A stretch of 64,000 bases of DNA from NCBI GenBank assembly GCA_015227615.1, contig JAALGZ010000027.1, forward strand, positions 62,001 through 126,000. The letters run 5' to 3'. Origin of the DNA: Labyrinthula sp. Ha. Its lineage: Eukaryota > Sar > Bigyra > Labyrinthulida > Labyrinthulaceae. The translations under genes and the position numbers were made by a program. Under the pieces are notes generated by a model. It worked only from the letters and a program-made list of their open reading frames with translations. It was not told the origin of the DNA and searched no databases. Each line of letters opens with the position of its first letter. Position 1 is the first letter of the stretch. Positions 13,212 through 24,997 of this stretch are shown here, one piece after another.

Positions 13212-13480
13212 ACATTATTGTATCACAGTATGACATTACTGCAAATATCGCCTAACAATTAATCAATCAAAGACACAAATTTACAAATTATTCATTGACT
13301 CTTATCTCAACAACTACTGCGAATAAGAACACGATATTTGCACCAATTTTAAGCTCTAAACTTGAACTTTAAGGTTCTGCAATTTTCTTGCGACTTGTAT
13401 AAATCTTTACTTAGTATACACCTTTTCTTTTCTCTCACTTAAGAGATATTGCACAACGTCCACGACGAAGCTTGAATGTC
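13212..13480. repeat. dispersed repeat, copy A
   Basis: About 270 bp, clearly similar to 43163-43430 in direct orientation. The best block is CAGTATGACATTACTG followed by CGCCTAACAATTAATCAATC, and both copies continue through TTTACTTAGTATAC and a GAAGCTT. This copy ends about 50 bp before a decayed reading frame starting at 13534, so it may be the promoter/5' leader of a multicopy gene family rather than a transposon. Confidence 0.75.
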
Positions 13481-13533
13481 ATTCCAAATTCTTTTCGTTC
13501 TATTAGACTCTTTGATTATTCCCAATCTGTACC

Positions 13534-14016
13534 ATGAAGGTTGTAATTTTCACAGTTATCTCTTACGAACTACTAAACATTTGGATTCGCAAAAAAAAGA
13601 AATCATACGAAAAACCATATATTAAAAAAAAAAAACCGACTAAACCAATTCAATTAAAACAAATAGAATTGGGCCAACCAAGTACTGTGCTAAAATCAAA
13701 ACCATCTGTAGAAGATATCATTTCTAGGGAGTTGAGTCCCGTTTCCTCTGAGTTGAACGTAAATTATGTCAGTACTGAACCTGAGATAAGTAGAATTACT
13801 CTTACTCATTGGGTAAAATGAAACACTGATATAAATGGGTTCACTGCAATAATAAACTACGAAGTTCCACTTCCTGCGAAAGTAACCTTTTCTCCAAGCG
13901 AAATTTTGGATGGTCATGCTGCAGTAAAGAAAGGAATGATTAGAAAAAGAGATAAAAAGAGATTCCTTCTTGTGTTTTCTCGGATATTCTTGCGTTGTTT
14001 AGGAGTTTATATCTAG
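13534..14016 (+). pseudogene. decayed gene of unknown family, broken by one TGA
   Basis: An ATG-initiated frame runs 95 codons to a TGA at 13819-13821, then stays open in the same frame for another 64 codons to a TAG at 14014-14016. The translation has a hydrophobic N-terminus followed by a Lys-rich stretch, then a segment with beta-strand character on both sides of the TGA (ending in PLPAKVTFSPSEILDG). No family is recognised. Its position right after the dispersed repeat and just before LRR fragments suggests it could be part of the same dead gene. A short intron spanning the TGA cannot be excluded. Confidence 0.4.
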
Positions 14017-14099
14017 GCTTTAAGCCTTGGAAAAACAAAAGACGGTCTCGAAACTCAAATGGAAAGAGCGTTAGAACCTTGTTGAGGAGAAGAGTTAGA

Positions 14100-14946
14100 A
14101 CTAAATCTGTTTCGAATAGTAGCAAATGCTTTTCTTACTGAAGGCAGTCTAATCAATCCTGAAATAGAAGTTTCTGATGTCGAAGTATCTTTTTTTCCAA
14201 GAAATGCCTTTGGCAAAACCGATACTGATTTAGAATAATCCGAGATTTGGTTCTTATCAACACGAACAGAACTATTAGTGAAGGTAATGCGCTTGATTTT
14301 GTAGCAGAGCATTTTTATTTCAACACTACAAATATTACGTTTTTTGGCTAACCAATCTATACAAGTGAAAATAATGTTGCTTCGACAGGTAGCTAAGATT
14401 GAGTATTTTCCAAAGATTAGAGGCTTTATACAGTTTGTTCGACCAGAAATTCAAGACTTAAATTCACTGAATTTTTTTTGAAGTTCTTGACAAAATCTAA
14501 CATGCAGTTTATTTTATTTTTGTCTTCACTTTCAAAGAAACAAATTGTTGAGTGTGAAAAAACTCTATCTGCATCTGCGTTTATGTTTAACTTAACAAGC
14601 TCAATTCCGACTATTTGGTTATATGGAAATAACTTTACACACGTACCAGAAAATTTATTTGGTTACAGAAAATTTGTATTGTTGGAATGGTTGTAAAATA
14701 ATTTTTTGTCGTAACAATTGCATTGAATGTTTTGACTCAAATGCTTTTTCTGAATATCAAACTGAAAATCAAGCGGACTTAAGAATTTGGAGAGAAAGTT
14801 TAATAAAAGAAACTCCTGAAGTTTTTCTAAATACTAATAGACAAACAATAAAATTACATGAAACGGTGATTGATGACTTTGATGATATTGATTTCAGCAG
14901 GTTGACAAACCTTGAGTTGATTGACATTGAACGGTCAGTCCTCTAA
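14100..14946 (+). pseudogene. leucine-rich-repeat protein remnant
   Basis: Three forward-frame fragments carry LRR signatures but are separated by stops and shifts. Around 14106-14225 the translation shows two repeats ending in NAF. From 14502 a secretory-like start (MQFILFLSSL) is followed by a repeat with LYGNNFTHVPENLFG. After a frame change near 14690, CRNNCIECFDSNAF and then FSRLTNLELIDIE continue the pattern. The L-x-x-N and (N)AF spacing is that of extracellular LRR proteins (LRRNT-like Cys precedes the first repeat). Frame breaks and absence of a long ORF argue for a pseudogene, although mini-introns such as those in the next gene could restore a few joins. Confidence 0.55.
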
Positions 14947-15323
14947 GAAACCTTTCTAAAAAATGTCAATTAATTCATAGATAGATATAATAATACCGAA
15001 TAATATGAGTGTGTGTTGCAGCTAAAGACTTGTAAAAAATAGAATCTAGTTGGTTTGATATATAAATCTTACATATAATGACAACAGATTCCTCTTGTTT
15101 TAAAAAACTTATCTTATACTGTTCCAATAGCTATAGTAAAGAAGAAATTAGTTAATTTCAGAGAGAATATAAATATATGCAATGAATATGTGTTTTAGGT
15201 TTAACCACAGTTGTTTTTCATGTATTCTTTTCTTTGTCTATTCAACTTTCAAATATGATTGGTTAAGTATGATTAGATCTGCTGATCGTATTGGTTAGAG
15301 TATTCATTTTTGGGAAAAGAAAA

Positions 15324-18278
15324 ATGAAAGAAGATCCTCATGATGTAGATCTTTCTATAGGAACACATTCTATTCCACTGTCGACGTTAACCATATTTTT
15401 TTTCATTGGGTTAACATTGTCAACCTATCTATTCTCTAAAGTATTCATTTCCTCAGCGAATTCAGCTTCTTCTAACTCAGATACGTATGTTCCAGCTTTT
15501 TATTACCTTCTAGCTCAAAGGATAAAAAAATTAAGTTTCTCACACTTGAATCAAGTGATATTAATAATTTTTTGTCTGAACTCTCACAGCTTTGTCTTAT
15601 TCTTCTATATATTTGGATAAGTGAGAATAGACCTGCATTTTCTCATGGAGAAAAATGGCACGATTTGGATTTGTTCTGGTTTCTCACACTTGGTTAATTT
15701 CGTTTTATTTTTAGTTCTAGGTTTTTTTATTGCTGGATTATTCTCTTTAAAAATAGAACCAGAAAACTCAAAAGCAATAGACGTGTTAAATCGGAACCAG
15801 ACAGAAGAATGGAAAGGTTTAGTTTGTTCCTGCATTTTAGTGCATAGGTTGGATGCAAGTTATGTTTTTATTATACCATTATTTTCATGTCAACGAAGTA
15901 TATAACTCTATAAGAATTATGATCTCTTGTTATGTTTGGATGACGGTATTATTTTGTTCTTGTCTTATCTCTAGGGATTTGGGAATTTTAGTTTTTTTTA
16001 TCTGAAACAAGACTATTCTTTTGTTCGATTCTATCAAATGTTATGGAGACTTAACTTTCTTGTTGTTTTTCTCTGTCTATTGATGAATAACTTGTACATT
16101 TTATATTACATTTGCCCATTGCACACTTTCTATTTCTTACTGACTTTTGGAACAATGAAAATATCTTCAAATATAAACTACACCAAGTATAAGATGCGAT
16201 TTAAAATATTCTTTCTCGCTGCTTTAATATTTCTCATATGGGAGTTTCCAGATATTTACAATATAGTGTTTTTCTACTTACCAACTGAGTTTCATCCTGG
16301 TTATGCGCTTGGTCAATTCGGTGTAAAGTATGAATGGCAGTTTAGATCAGGATTAGATCACTATTCAACAATCTTTGGAATGATTTTCGCTCTTAACTTT
16401 CCAATTACTAAGATGTTTTTGGAGAAATCACGTCCATTAACTCGCGTTTTAGTTGGTTTAGCCTTAGCTTTTTGTGTATGGATCTACACGCGCTACTTTT
16501 TTTGGCTTCCTAAACTAGAGTACAATGAAATTCACCCCTATATATTTTTGTTGCCTCTTTTGTCTTATGTTTTTTTTCGAAACATTTCACATAAAGTTCG
16601 AAGATTTAGAATTCGTTTATTTGAGGAAATGGGAAAAGTAACGCTGGAAACTTATCTAATGCAACATCACATTTGGCTCACTTCTAATGCCAAGTCACTT
16701 TTAGTTTTGGTTCCAGGCTATCCTAAGCTCAATCTCTTAGTTGTTACTTTCTTCTACTTGCTCGTTTCTCGCAGACTGTATAGGTTGACTATTAACTTGA
16801 GAGCAAGGTTGATCCCTGAAGACTATACTGGAGCACTGATATCTTTCTTTGGAATCGTTTCCTTTTTTTCGGTGTTAGGTGGTTTAGCATTTCTTTTTCA
16901 AGCTCTAAGATTTCCTTGGATTATTTTGGTTCTATTTTGTACCTTAGGTGGTGGATTTATATCCTGGATAATTTCTCAAGTTACAAAACAGACTTGGATT
17001 GCGGGGATCAAGTATGGAAATAGTTCACAACCAGTTAAGAAGTTTATCTTTCGACTTTTTCTTTTTACTAGTATTGGACTCTTATCTTTTCTCTATGTTA
17101 TCGGTAGCAAAGCTTCTGTATACACTGAAAGTTATGGAATCGGTCCTATAAGACCTTATAATCGAGAACCCTTCTCAGAGAGAGGTTTATTGAATATGAA
17201 CCAGGTTTCTAGAATTGTGGATCTAGAATTCAAGCCTGTTGATCATTCAAGACAATTGGAGCTAGAAGAGAATATTGCGTTTGAGTTCAGAAAATCCGCA
17301 GATGGATTTTCCATTCAAACAGCGAAAGAACTTTCTGTATTGTTTAGCTCTTCCTCAATTGTGATATTTGGAGATACAGACTTCTACTATTTTTTGCGAG
17401 ATCTAGTTGAGATTTTAGGATTGAGTTTGACTGAACAGAACCAATTTGATAGTCCTGGAAATGTTACAAACGAATATAAGGTTTACAGGAGCAAAATTAT
17501 AGAAACACGGTTTATGAATATTTATGACAATAGAAAAGAATTTAACTTTGCGTTTTTCTTAGTAGATGATGATGAACAGGTTCAATTGTGTTTAGACGCT
17601 TTGGCAGAAGGAAATTTTATTCCTGATCTATTGGTTTACCAAGTAAGGAGTTATGATGAGCAAAGCTTACAAGCTATTCTTTCAATGAACAAACATATAA
17701 ACACCCTTATATTCTCTGATGATAGTGATCTGGATTCATCTAAATTCTACTCTGAATATTTTACCAACGTTGGATTCATCGAACTATTTAGATTAAAAAC
17801 GGAGTATGAAGAACTGTTGAAAATTGGAAAAGTGGCTGGTGCAACAAAAAAAGAGGAAGATGCCGAACTATCAAGAGTCTTAGTGCAAATTATATCCAAC
17901 GTGTTTCAAGTCTTTAAAGATATTTCGACTGAAAGCAGATCTCTCTCCTCAGAAAAGAAAGGTTCTGGTGGTGGGGTAGCGCATAATCCAAAGGTTGGAT
18001 TACTTATTTTGGCCGTCATCTTTATTAAGCTGTTCTTCTTCGATAACTTTTATGGCCTATTTAAATTAGTTTCAAACATACTTCAAGATCCCGCCAAGAG
18101 TTTGACGTGGGAGGATTCAGTTGATAGGTTGCATGAGTCTATTTTCAGGAACAAGAATGATGTGGTTGAGAAGCTGAACGTACCGAGTTTTAAAGAACAC
18201 TCGTCACCAGTTGGAAATGGAAAACACAAAATAGGAATTTCTGACGAAGAAGTGGAGAGGCTACTAGAGAAGATGTAG
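15324..18278 (+). CDS. RWA/CASD1-like polysaccharide or glycan O-acetyltransferase with C-terminal extension (spliced, 945 aa)
   Basis: Joining 15324-15484, 15514-15692, 15721-15816, 15848-15945 and 15975-18278 gives one 945-aa frame. The first ~470 residues are the multi-pass Cas1p-type acyltransferase: FLTLES near the N-terminus and [62 protein letters not shown] and LVPGYPKLN follow in the order of plant RWA and animal CASD1 proteins. These proteins move acetyl groups to Golgi glycans. The N-terminus is RWA-like (one anchor, no N-terminal SGNH domain). Unusually, about 470 further residues follow: more TM helices, a soluble part with IVIFGDTDF (Gly-Asp-Thr at residues 644-646, resembling SGNH block I but with Thr for the Ser nucleophile), a Gly-rich linker and a final TM segment. 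Start: first ATG before TM1. The splice joins are supported by restored family motifs. Introns cluster at the 5' end. Confidence 0.85.
15485..15513 (+). other. intron 1 of the RWA-like gene (29 nt)
   Basis: Starts GTATGT and ends TTCTAG. Removing it links the anchor exon to the frame encoding KFLTLES, the RWA-family motif that precedes TM2. Phase: splits a Thr codon. Confidence 0.75.
15693..15720 (+). other. intron 2 of the RWA-like gene (28 nt, or 22 nt)
   Basis: Starts GTTAAT. Two in-frame acceptors exist, TTTTTAG at 15714 and TTCTAG at 15720; the second gives 28 nt, matching the other introns, the first would add Val-Leu to the protein. Either join completes the TM helix beginning DLFWFLTL. 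Confidence 0.7.
15817..15847 (+). other. intron 3 of the RWA-like gene (31 nt)
   Basis: Lies between EEWKG and [12 protein letters not shown]. Splicing restores the family-invariant EWKGWMQ string, which is strong evidence that this is an intron and not a frameshift. Confidence 0.85.
15946..15974 (+). other. intron 4 of the RWA-like gene (29 nt)
   Basis: Starts GTATTATT and ends ATCTCTAG, phase 0. Splicing restores YVWMT-GFGNF, another invariant string of RWA/CASD1 proteins. Confidence 0.85.
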
Positions 18279-18703
18279 ATACAAAGAAACGAGCATGCAT
18301 TTGGGTTATTCACCTAAGAGTTGAAGGTTAGGTTTCCCTCATTTCAGTAGGAAGTTAAACAAATCACGAATGTTAGTAAACCCTCCTTTTAGAACATTTT
18401 TCTTTGGTTTTTCTATAGCTTTCATCAATCTATAGCCAGGAAATCCTGACTTAAGAATCATTAACTTAACTCTTTGGAATGCAGTTTATTCGAGTACCTG
18501 GAAGACTAATACAACATCTGCCGATACTTCCCGATAGACCAAGCTCCCTTAAAAAATATGCCCCGCAGCTATACCGATAACTACCAATAGAAGGCGACGC
18601 ATGATTGCAACTACCCATGTTTCAGTAAGAAAATCACAACAGGGACGAAGATATTTTTACTCCCCATCGTCATCAAATCCAAACCAAAAACCATCCAAGA
18701 GAT
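18279..18703. other. intergenic spacer
   Basis: A 425-bp spacer between two plus-strand genes. It holds the 3' region of the acyltransferase gene and presumably the promoter of the next gene. No defined element is visible. Confidence 0.6.
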
Positions 18704-19243
18704 ATGAAACTTATATTTACTGTAATTCTCATAGTTATTCAAATATCCCAGAGTGTTGGAAAAAATGCATACGAAGAAACCCAAGTTTTCGAAAGACTAG
18801 CAAAACAAAAAATTAGAGGATTACTAAGTTCATTTGGAATAACCAAAGAGTCCCTGGAAGAATACGAATATTTGGACACATCTCCTTCGAATTCGACTGA
18901 AGAATATGAATATAATGGATATTCCGTTGATGTGGAGTATGAGTACATCAATGAAGAATATGAATATCAAGTTAAACCAGGAAGCAGTGTGGGGGTTGGA
19001 AGCGAATATGAGTATGATACTTCAACCTGTCCAATGTTCAAGGAGTGCTTTCAGCCAGTTGTTAATTTTCTTTCTAAATTGGAAGATGATCATATCTGCG
19101 TTCCTGAGTTTTCTCTTGCTGTTCAAAGCTTTTTTAAGTGTCAAGCTGAAAATTGTGCTGTTGATTGTTCTGCTTTGGAGAATCTGGGTCGTACTTTGGA
19201 TTGTGAGATAGGGCCAATTTGTCAAAAGAATTTAAGACATTAG
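18704..19243 (+). CDS. small secreted EYEY-repeat, Cys-rich protein, 179 aa
   Basis: A clear signal peptide (MKLIFTVILIVIQISQSVG) starts the protein. Residues about 50-105 are acidic and tyrosine-rich, with EYEY occurring five times (EEYEYL, EEYEYNG, VEYEYIN, EEYEYQ, SEYEYD). The C-terminal ~75 residues hold eight Cys (CPMFKECF, CVPEF, CQAENCAVDC, CEIGPIC), suggesting a disulfide-stabilised extracellular domain. No known family is recognised. Tyr/Glu repeats suggest an extracellular matrix, adhesion or metal-binding role, but that is inference. The start is the first ATG that gives a signal peptide; an overlapping frame at 18601 is noise. Ends in TAG. Confidence 0.75.
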   Translation: MKLIFTVILIVIQISQSVGKNAYEETQVFERLAKQKIRGLLSSFGITKESLEEYEYLDTSPSNSTEEYEYNGYSVDVEYEYINEEYEYQVKPGSSVGVGSEYEYDTSTCPMFKECFQPVVNFLSKLEDDHICVPEFSLAVQSFFKCQAENCAVDCSALENLGRTLDCEIGPICQKNLRH

Positions 19244-22200
19244 ATTACTAGAAGAAAGTGTATTTTAAAATAGATTTGAAGTCTATATATATATAGTTAA
19301 ATCAATGGGATTAAGGTTAAGTAAATGTATTTCTTATTGTTTTGCTCAGATGCAATATAACATAGGTTTAACACTATCTTCTTTTAAAACAATAATAAAA
19401 ATATATATGTGAACTAATGCTAAATCACACTTCCAAAAAACCAAGAAAATAAAGCTAGAACTGATATTCCAACTATAATAGAAAATGCGAAATTTTTGTC
19501 AGCTGACGTTTAGTTGATGAAAATTAGATTACTAAATCTACAGAAGAACCTCTGTGGAATAAATAGATTGACGCAGCAGCTCAAACTACAACAGTAGTTT
19601 CAGCATACTATTATGCACTAGATTGGCTTACTTTACTTAATATAAGATCTTGCGTTCGCACTCTAAATTGATTTAGGTACTTAAGTCAGCTAACAGATTA
19701 CGATTTGCGTTTAAGGGTGTTTGTGAACTACAGAACAAACTTTAGTTGCTGTTCCCGTGCCCGGATTTGAGGTGTCATAGTGTAATATATTTGTTACAGA
19801 ACATTCATTTATCGGTTAGCTGATATACTATCCAGTCGTTAATGATTTGAGTCTTACACTGAAGAATTTATAATATCTGTCATTGTATTTACAGGAAGTC
19901 AAGACTAACTTTGTTTAACTTGTGTAGCTCTTTTAAGCTTACTTAATATTCTAATTCCTTTATTAATTATTTAACTGTTTTGTAAATTTAGGTCTCTAGC
20001 TGAGTGGTATTTTTCTATAAGTATCTCAAAACTTAAAGTTTCTTGAGAAATTTATTCTTGGAAAACGTACTATTCCTTAGAAGTAATTGCTTCAAATAAT
20101 TTTAGGAACAATGACTGCTAAATTAACAATGCTTATATGATATGTTAAGTGTCGCATATCAATGGGGTGCTCAATTTGTTTCCCGTACAAACGCAAGTTT
20201 CTTGAACTAAATTAGTTTGGGTGCAATATTGCTCTATCTAATGTTATAATATTAGTCAAAGATGAGCTTATATTTCTGTTGAAGACAACAGTTCAGATTA
20301 TTATGGCCCACTAAATACGAGGAAACGTATAATTCTCTGTAGTTGTCTAAATTCTTAGCTAATTTCTAAGAACATATACGACATGAAGAATGCACTTTTC
20401 AGAAGCTTTTCCAAGAATAGTTTCAAACTGATCATTTTTTTGCTGGAACTAAGATTTATAAAGTTTTTAACCTTTGCTAATAGAAAATACTCTTAATTTG
20501 GCAACTATAACAACAAAGATTCTCTTTGAAGAAGAATTCTCAAGCAATTAACTTTAAGTAAAAATCAAAGGTAGTCATGGGTCTTGCGCAAACGAAGCGG
20601 GGCGACCTTTCATGAGGGTTTAGCTCTTGTGTTTCTGTTTCATCAAGTCTTTAGTTTATGAACATTATCTTTCATTACTTGTAGCAAATTAAGAAGAATA
20701 GAACTTAATAAAAAACTTTAAATATACGATATGGTTTCAATAAAATGGAAGATTTTCATGAATTCAGAAATAAGATAGACAACTTCTTGAAGTTACTAAG
20801 GGAATACATCCCCAATTAACACTGTTACCTGCTTCATAATTTTCTTAGATCTTATCGCAGTATTCCGGCTGTTTTAATTATAACTTCTCGAGGTAGAAAC
20901 AAAGCAGACATAGGATCAGTTGTTGTATTGGTAGGTCTAAACTCGGTTATGAAAATCTTAATTTTTAGCAAAGATATTCCGAGTTGAAACAAACTAACTT
21001 TATTTTGCTTTTTCTTTTTCTTTTTTTCTTTTTTATTTTTTATATTTGCCGTTTGATACCTTCCCTTATCACACTTCTCTGGATACCAACTGTCTGAATA
21101 CCAGCTACCTGGGCTACCTTACTTCTTCGGGAACGACAACCTTCTAAAACCAACTAACTACGCAAACAACTAAACATACAACATCAGTTCCTTTCAAAGG
21201 GGCATAAGAAACTACGAAAGGAGAGTGCTCCGATAAATTTCAATTTCAGATTCAGAATATAAAGCCATGGTTGCGCCGTTTTTTCATACTAGCTGGTAGA
21301 GATAACGACCTAATCCTCCTTAAAATCTCACACCGAGTTTTGAGGAGTCTTCAGATGATCAGCTGAGCTTAAGCCTGTTTTTATGGCAGTTTGAGTAAGG
21401 AATGAGATACCTATTATGAATTGTGTTATATGACCGTAGGAGCCCTCATTTTCCATTTCCTATAAGTTCAACACATGATGATACAAAAATTCTAGTTCAG
21501 TAATATACATCACCTGCGTCAAGGCTCATCGGGCTAAAGGACACATTTTGATTTGAATTTAATCTAATGTAAAACTGAGCTTACACAAAAAGGGATTGTG
21601 ATTTGAATCTACGGCAAAAATCCTTGACATTGACTCTTTGGTCCCCTTTAAGGAACCTTTGAACTGCATCATTATTAGCAAGAATATACCGTGTTAGTCT
21701 GAGTTTGAGAATTCTAGAATTTTTAGCGAGTAAAGTTTTGTGAATCTGTACCAATACGCTACGAGAAACTTTCTCACTAGAAAAAATATTTTATTCTTCC
21801 TCTATTTTATCTTACTATCCAAGTATTCTTGTGAATGCATTGGCATAAATTATCTTGCTTTACCAAGAAAGAAAATCTCTGACATTTTATAATCTATAAT
21901 TTGAGTGGCAATGGACACAATACCGACGAAAATAATGTAGATGACAAGATATGTCTAGTCGAGAATAAATCTTCAATTCTTCTAGATTAAGATATCGGAA
22001 TTTCCTTAAGTTCTTCACATAAAATTTCTATTAAAATCGTGTAGTATTTTTCTAGAATACACCCAGTCAATAGAATTATTCGCAATATCTCACTGTCGTT
22101 AAAATTAAATTTTAATTTTAAACCTAATAATGACAAACCGCTGAAGTGTTTTAATGTTTATATACTTTAAGCATAAGCCTGGAAACTGAAATAACTATCG

Positions 22201-24619
22201 CAGTGTACGTAATTCTAGATAACTTAGTCCAAAAATATATTTTTCTTTTTTAGATGAACCAAGAGCTAGATTCCTCCAGCCCAGTTGTAAGGAAAATGTA
22301 ACTAATTTTGGGAACTCTTTGTATGGAATATCACTTCTAGTGAAAGATTAATGAAAAATATATAGAAAATGCTACTGCTAAGAAATATAAACTTATATTA
22401 GTGATTGCAGTAGGAAAACTTTACTTTCTTAGTATCCTCTTGCATTCAACTGAAGAGTTAAAGAATCAGGTGCATATGTCTATGGTTTACATGTTCCTTC
22501 ATAATGTGGGATAGGGAAAAGAGAAAAAGATTGTTTGATTTATAATTAAACAAAATTTTAATCTACCTTCGATATCAACCCGTCATATTTGCTTCAGGAT
22601 GATTTGTCTGTGAATTTAGATATTATAGAATTATATTGCGCTAGAAACTTTCTCTACTATGGCTTAGTTAGCATCCCCGAATAGATTTGATAGTTTTCAC
22701 CATCATGGAATCGGCAACTATGAATGAAACACAAAAGCCTACACAGTTTGATCTTTCAAAGTAATAGTTGAGGATATTTAAATTAATTAAGTTGGTCATC
22801 CAGACTTTTCAGTTAGAAAGGTATAGTATGGAAAGTTTAGGTGATATTAGAGATGGGTGGTCTGATTAGTGGGTTCAGATTCTAATTTCAGAGCACGAAA
22901 TATTTACTAGGGGAATTAATACGGCGAGAGATAGCTATTTCTCTATAGAAGGGTAGTAAATAGCTTGGGCTGGTTATCAAAGGATCTTTCTTACTTCATG
23001 TCTCAAAAGGTTTCCAAGGACTAGAACTTGGGGCCTATACAAAAAGCATTCAGATGAACATGTCTAATATCATCAACAATTAATGAAAAGTTGCAGAGTT
23101 CTACGAACCAATATATATATATTTCTTATTTTCTTTGATTTTTAGCAAATATATGATCGTGTATATGCAAAACATCATCATAACGAAGAGTTTACCAAAG
23201 CTTTCAGCTTATATTGAACAAATGGTGAAATAGTGGTGCAAAAAATGTATGAGAATGTATTTTTTCTAGTAACTTCCAGCGCAGAGAAGCACTAGAACCA
23301 CTATATTGACTATTGAATTCACTACTCCCTGTCCAAATTTATAGCTCATTTAAAATTGACATTAGTTAGAAGAAAAAACTCAGTTTTCTACTAGTATTTC
23401 AAATGTCAGAATGAATAAGAATCTTTCATAGAACTTGGCCATAGAAAATTGTGCACCACTTCACAAATTTATAATATTTTTTCTAGGTTTATAATCCTTC
23501 AGGACCCACCCAAATGATCCAAGCCAATTTTGGGCTTTTTTTTAGATGCAAAATGTTCCACGAAAACTGTAAAGGTTGGAAATCCATGAGATGAAAAATA
23601 ATGAAAATCATACACGAAAGGGACCAAAACGAAAATTCAAAATAGAGATTTTGGAATAGAACATGGAAAAGACTTTCCGAATATTATTACCGCTTCGGAA
23701 GATGCATTAATCAAAGTGGTTGATACATAATTTGATGGATCTTTAGCGTCATCATTGCCATTGTAGATGAGAATAGCATTTCTTTTGCAGAACATGCCCC
23801 ATTTTTTCTCACATTTTTGTTTTCGTAGAAAATTTTGGATAGTCCTGATAAGATGATCCTGGGACTTTTTTAAATACTTTAAGACTTTGCTGGGTACTGT
23901 GTATTCTTCTCACGTTTCTACATTTCTTTATTTGCTTTAGGTTTCTTAGAATTTCTTGGCTTATTTGATGTATCTGCTATTTTCTATATTCAAGGTGAAT
24001 ATTAGGCTCCCTGACTAAGTTAAACCTATCCATCCGATGTTTGGAGAGATTATTTACTTCAAAACTGACATATTTCTGTGTAACTTCAACATGCTTTCAA
24101 AATTTCTTGGATCTCTTCTCAATTTGAACCACGATCAGTTTTGGAATTTTTGACAGTTTGGCAATATTAAATTTATGTTTCACCAAACCTTTTATATTCT
24201 TATCGTATTTTCTAGTTTTGAAAGCGTCTTAATTTTGTCGTATAATTTTGGTTAATTCCTTGTTAGTAGTTTAAATTTGGTTACAAGTCTGAACAGTTCT
24301 CAGAATATCTTAAAAATTTACGGTTCTTTTGTTCTCCAGTTAGAATTTTGCATACCAAGTACCAGTGATTTTGGATAGTTTAATTACGAAGAAAACTTTT
24401 ATTTTTACACAATAGATTGTTCCGTGAAATTGTTTGTAGCTTCTTAGAGTATTTTATGATCAAGTTTTACTTCATATATGACCAGTGTATTTTCTTTGAA
24501 TACTAAGCCTGGGCTTTCTTTCTGTTGGTTCTGTGTGTGTTAGTACATTTTCATCTTCATTTTATTGCATCTTGTTACTGTATAATATCGAGAGGAAGGT
24601 CATTATACCCAGATGGTCT
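19244..24619. other. long gene-free AT-rich region
   Basis: No frame above 60 codons on either strand. Features worth noting: a C/T-rich tract at about 21005-21045 (runs of T broken by C), and a perfect 11-bp inverted repeat with a 1-nt centre at 22099-22121. No repeat pair, tRNA or mobile-element hallmark was found. Confidence 0.65.
22099..22121. repeat. AT-only inverted repeat, 11-bp arms
   Basis: TTAAAATTAAA and its exact reverse complement are separated by one T. It could extrude a hairpin. In DNA this AT-rich, such palindromes arise by chance fairly often. Confidence 0.8.
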
Positions 24620-24997
24620 TCAAGAGCACAAAGTGAATACCCTTTCTGCTACTTGATTACTTATACATATTCTTATGGTTCTATTGTGCTCTTCTGTGGA
24701 CTTATGTATTGAATTCCCCGCCGAAGAGTAAAGATCTCTTCTATTTACCTTTTCTAGTACCTCTCTTTGCATACCCTGCAAGAACTTCTTGTATCTTGCT
24801 ATAGATTCTACAGGAATCAAATACATTTCTTGATAACTAGCTAAATCATCCGAAACAGTTAATATAAGACATAAGCTTAACACATAGGCACTTACTCTAA
24901 AGAATCCGTTATAATTATAAGACGGTATTGACTTGTTTAGAATTTTAGGGCGTATAACTTGGAGCTGACCTCTAAAGACATCTCCCTTATAATACAT
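24620..24997 (-). CDS. hypothetical ORF, 125 aa (weak)
   Basis: A minus-strand ATG frame of 125 codons, the longest within 8 kb of otherwise closed sequence. The translation has one hydrophobic stretch (AYVLSLCLILTV) and a charged C-terminal half (EVLEKVNRRDLY). No motif or family is recognised. It may be a fragment of a decayed gene or a chance ORF; its isolation keeps confidence low. Confidence 0.3.
   Translation of the reverse strand: MYYKGDVFRGQLQVIRPKILNKSIPSYNYNGFFRVSAYVLSLCLILTVSDDLASYQEMYLIPVESIARYKKFLQGMQREVLEKVNRRDLYSSAGNSIHKSTEEHNRTIRICISNQVAERVFTLCS

Noticed and set aside
15291-15620. Stand-alone 109-aa membrane protein
   Set aside because: After the GTATGT donor at 15485 the frame loses similarity, while splicing joins it to the RWA-like gene; it is exon 1 plus intron read-through.
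15621-15905. Stand-alone 94-aa ORF
   Set aside because: Contains exon 3 of the RWA-like gene (QTEEWKG) flanked by intron translation.
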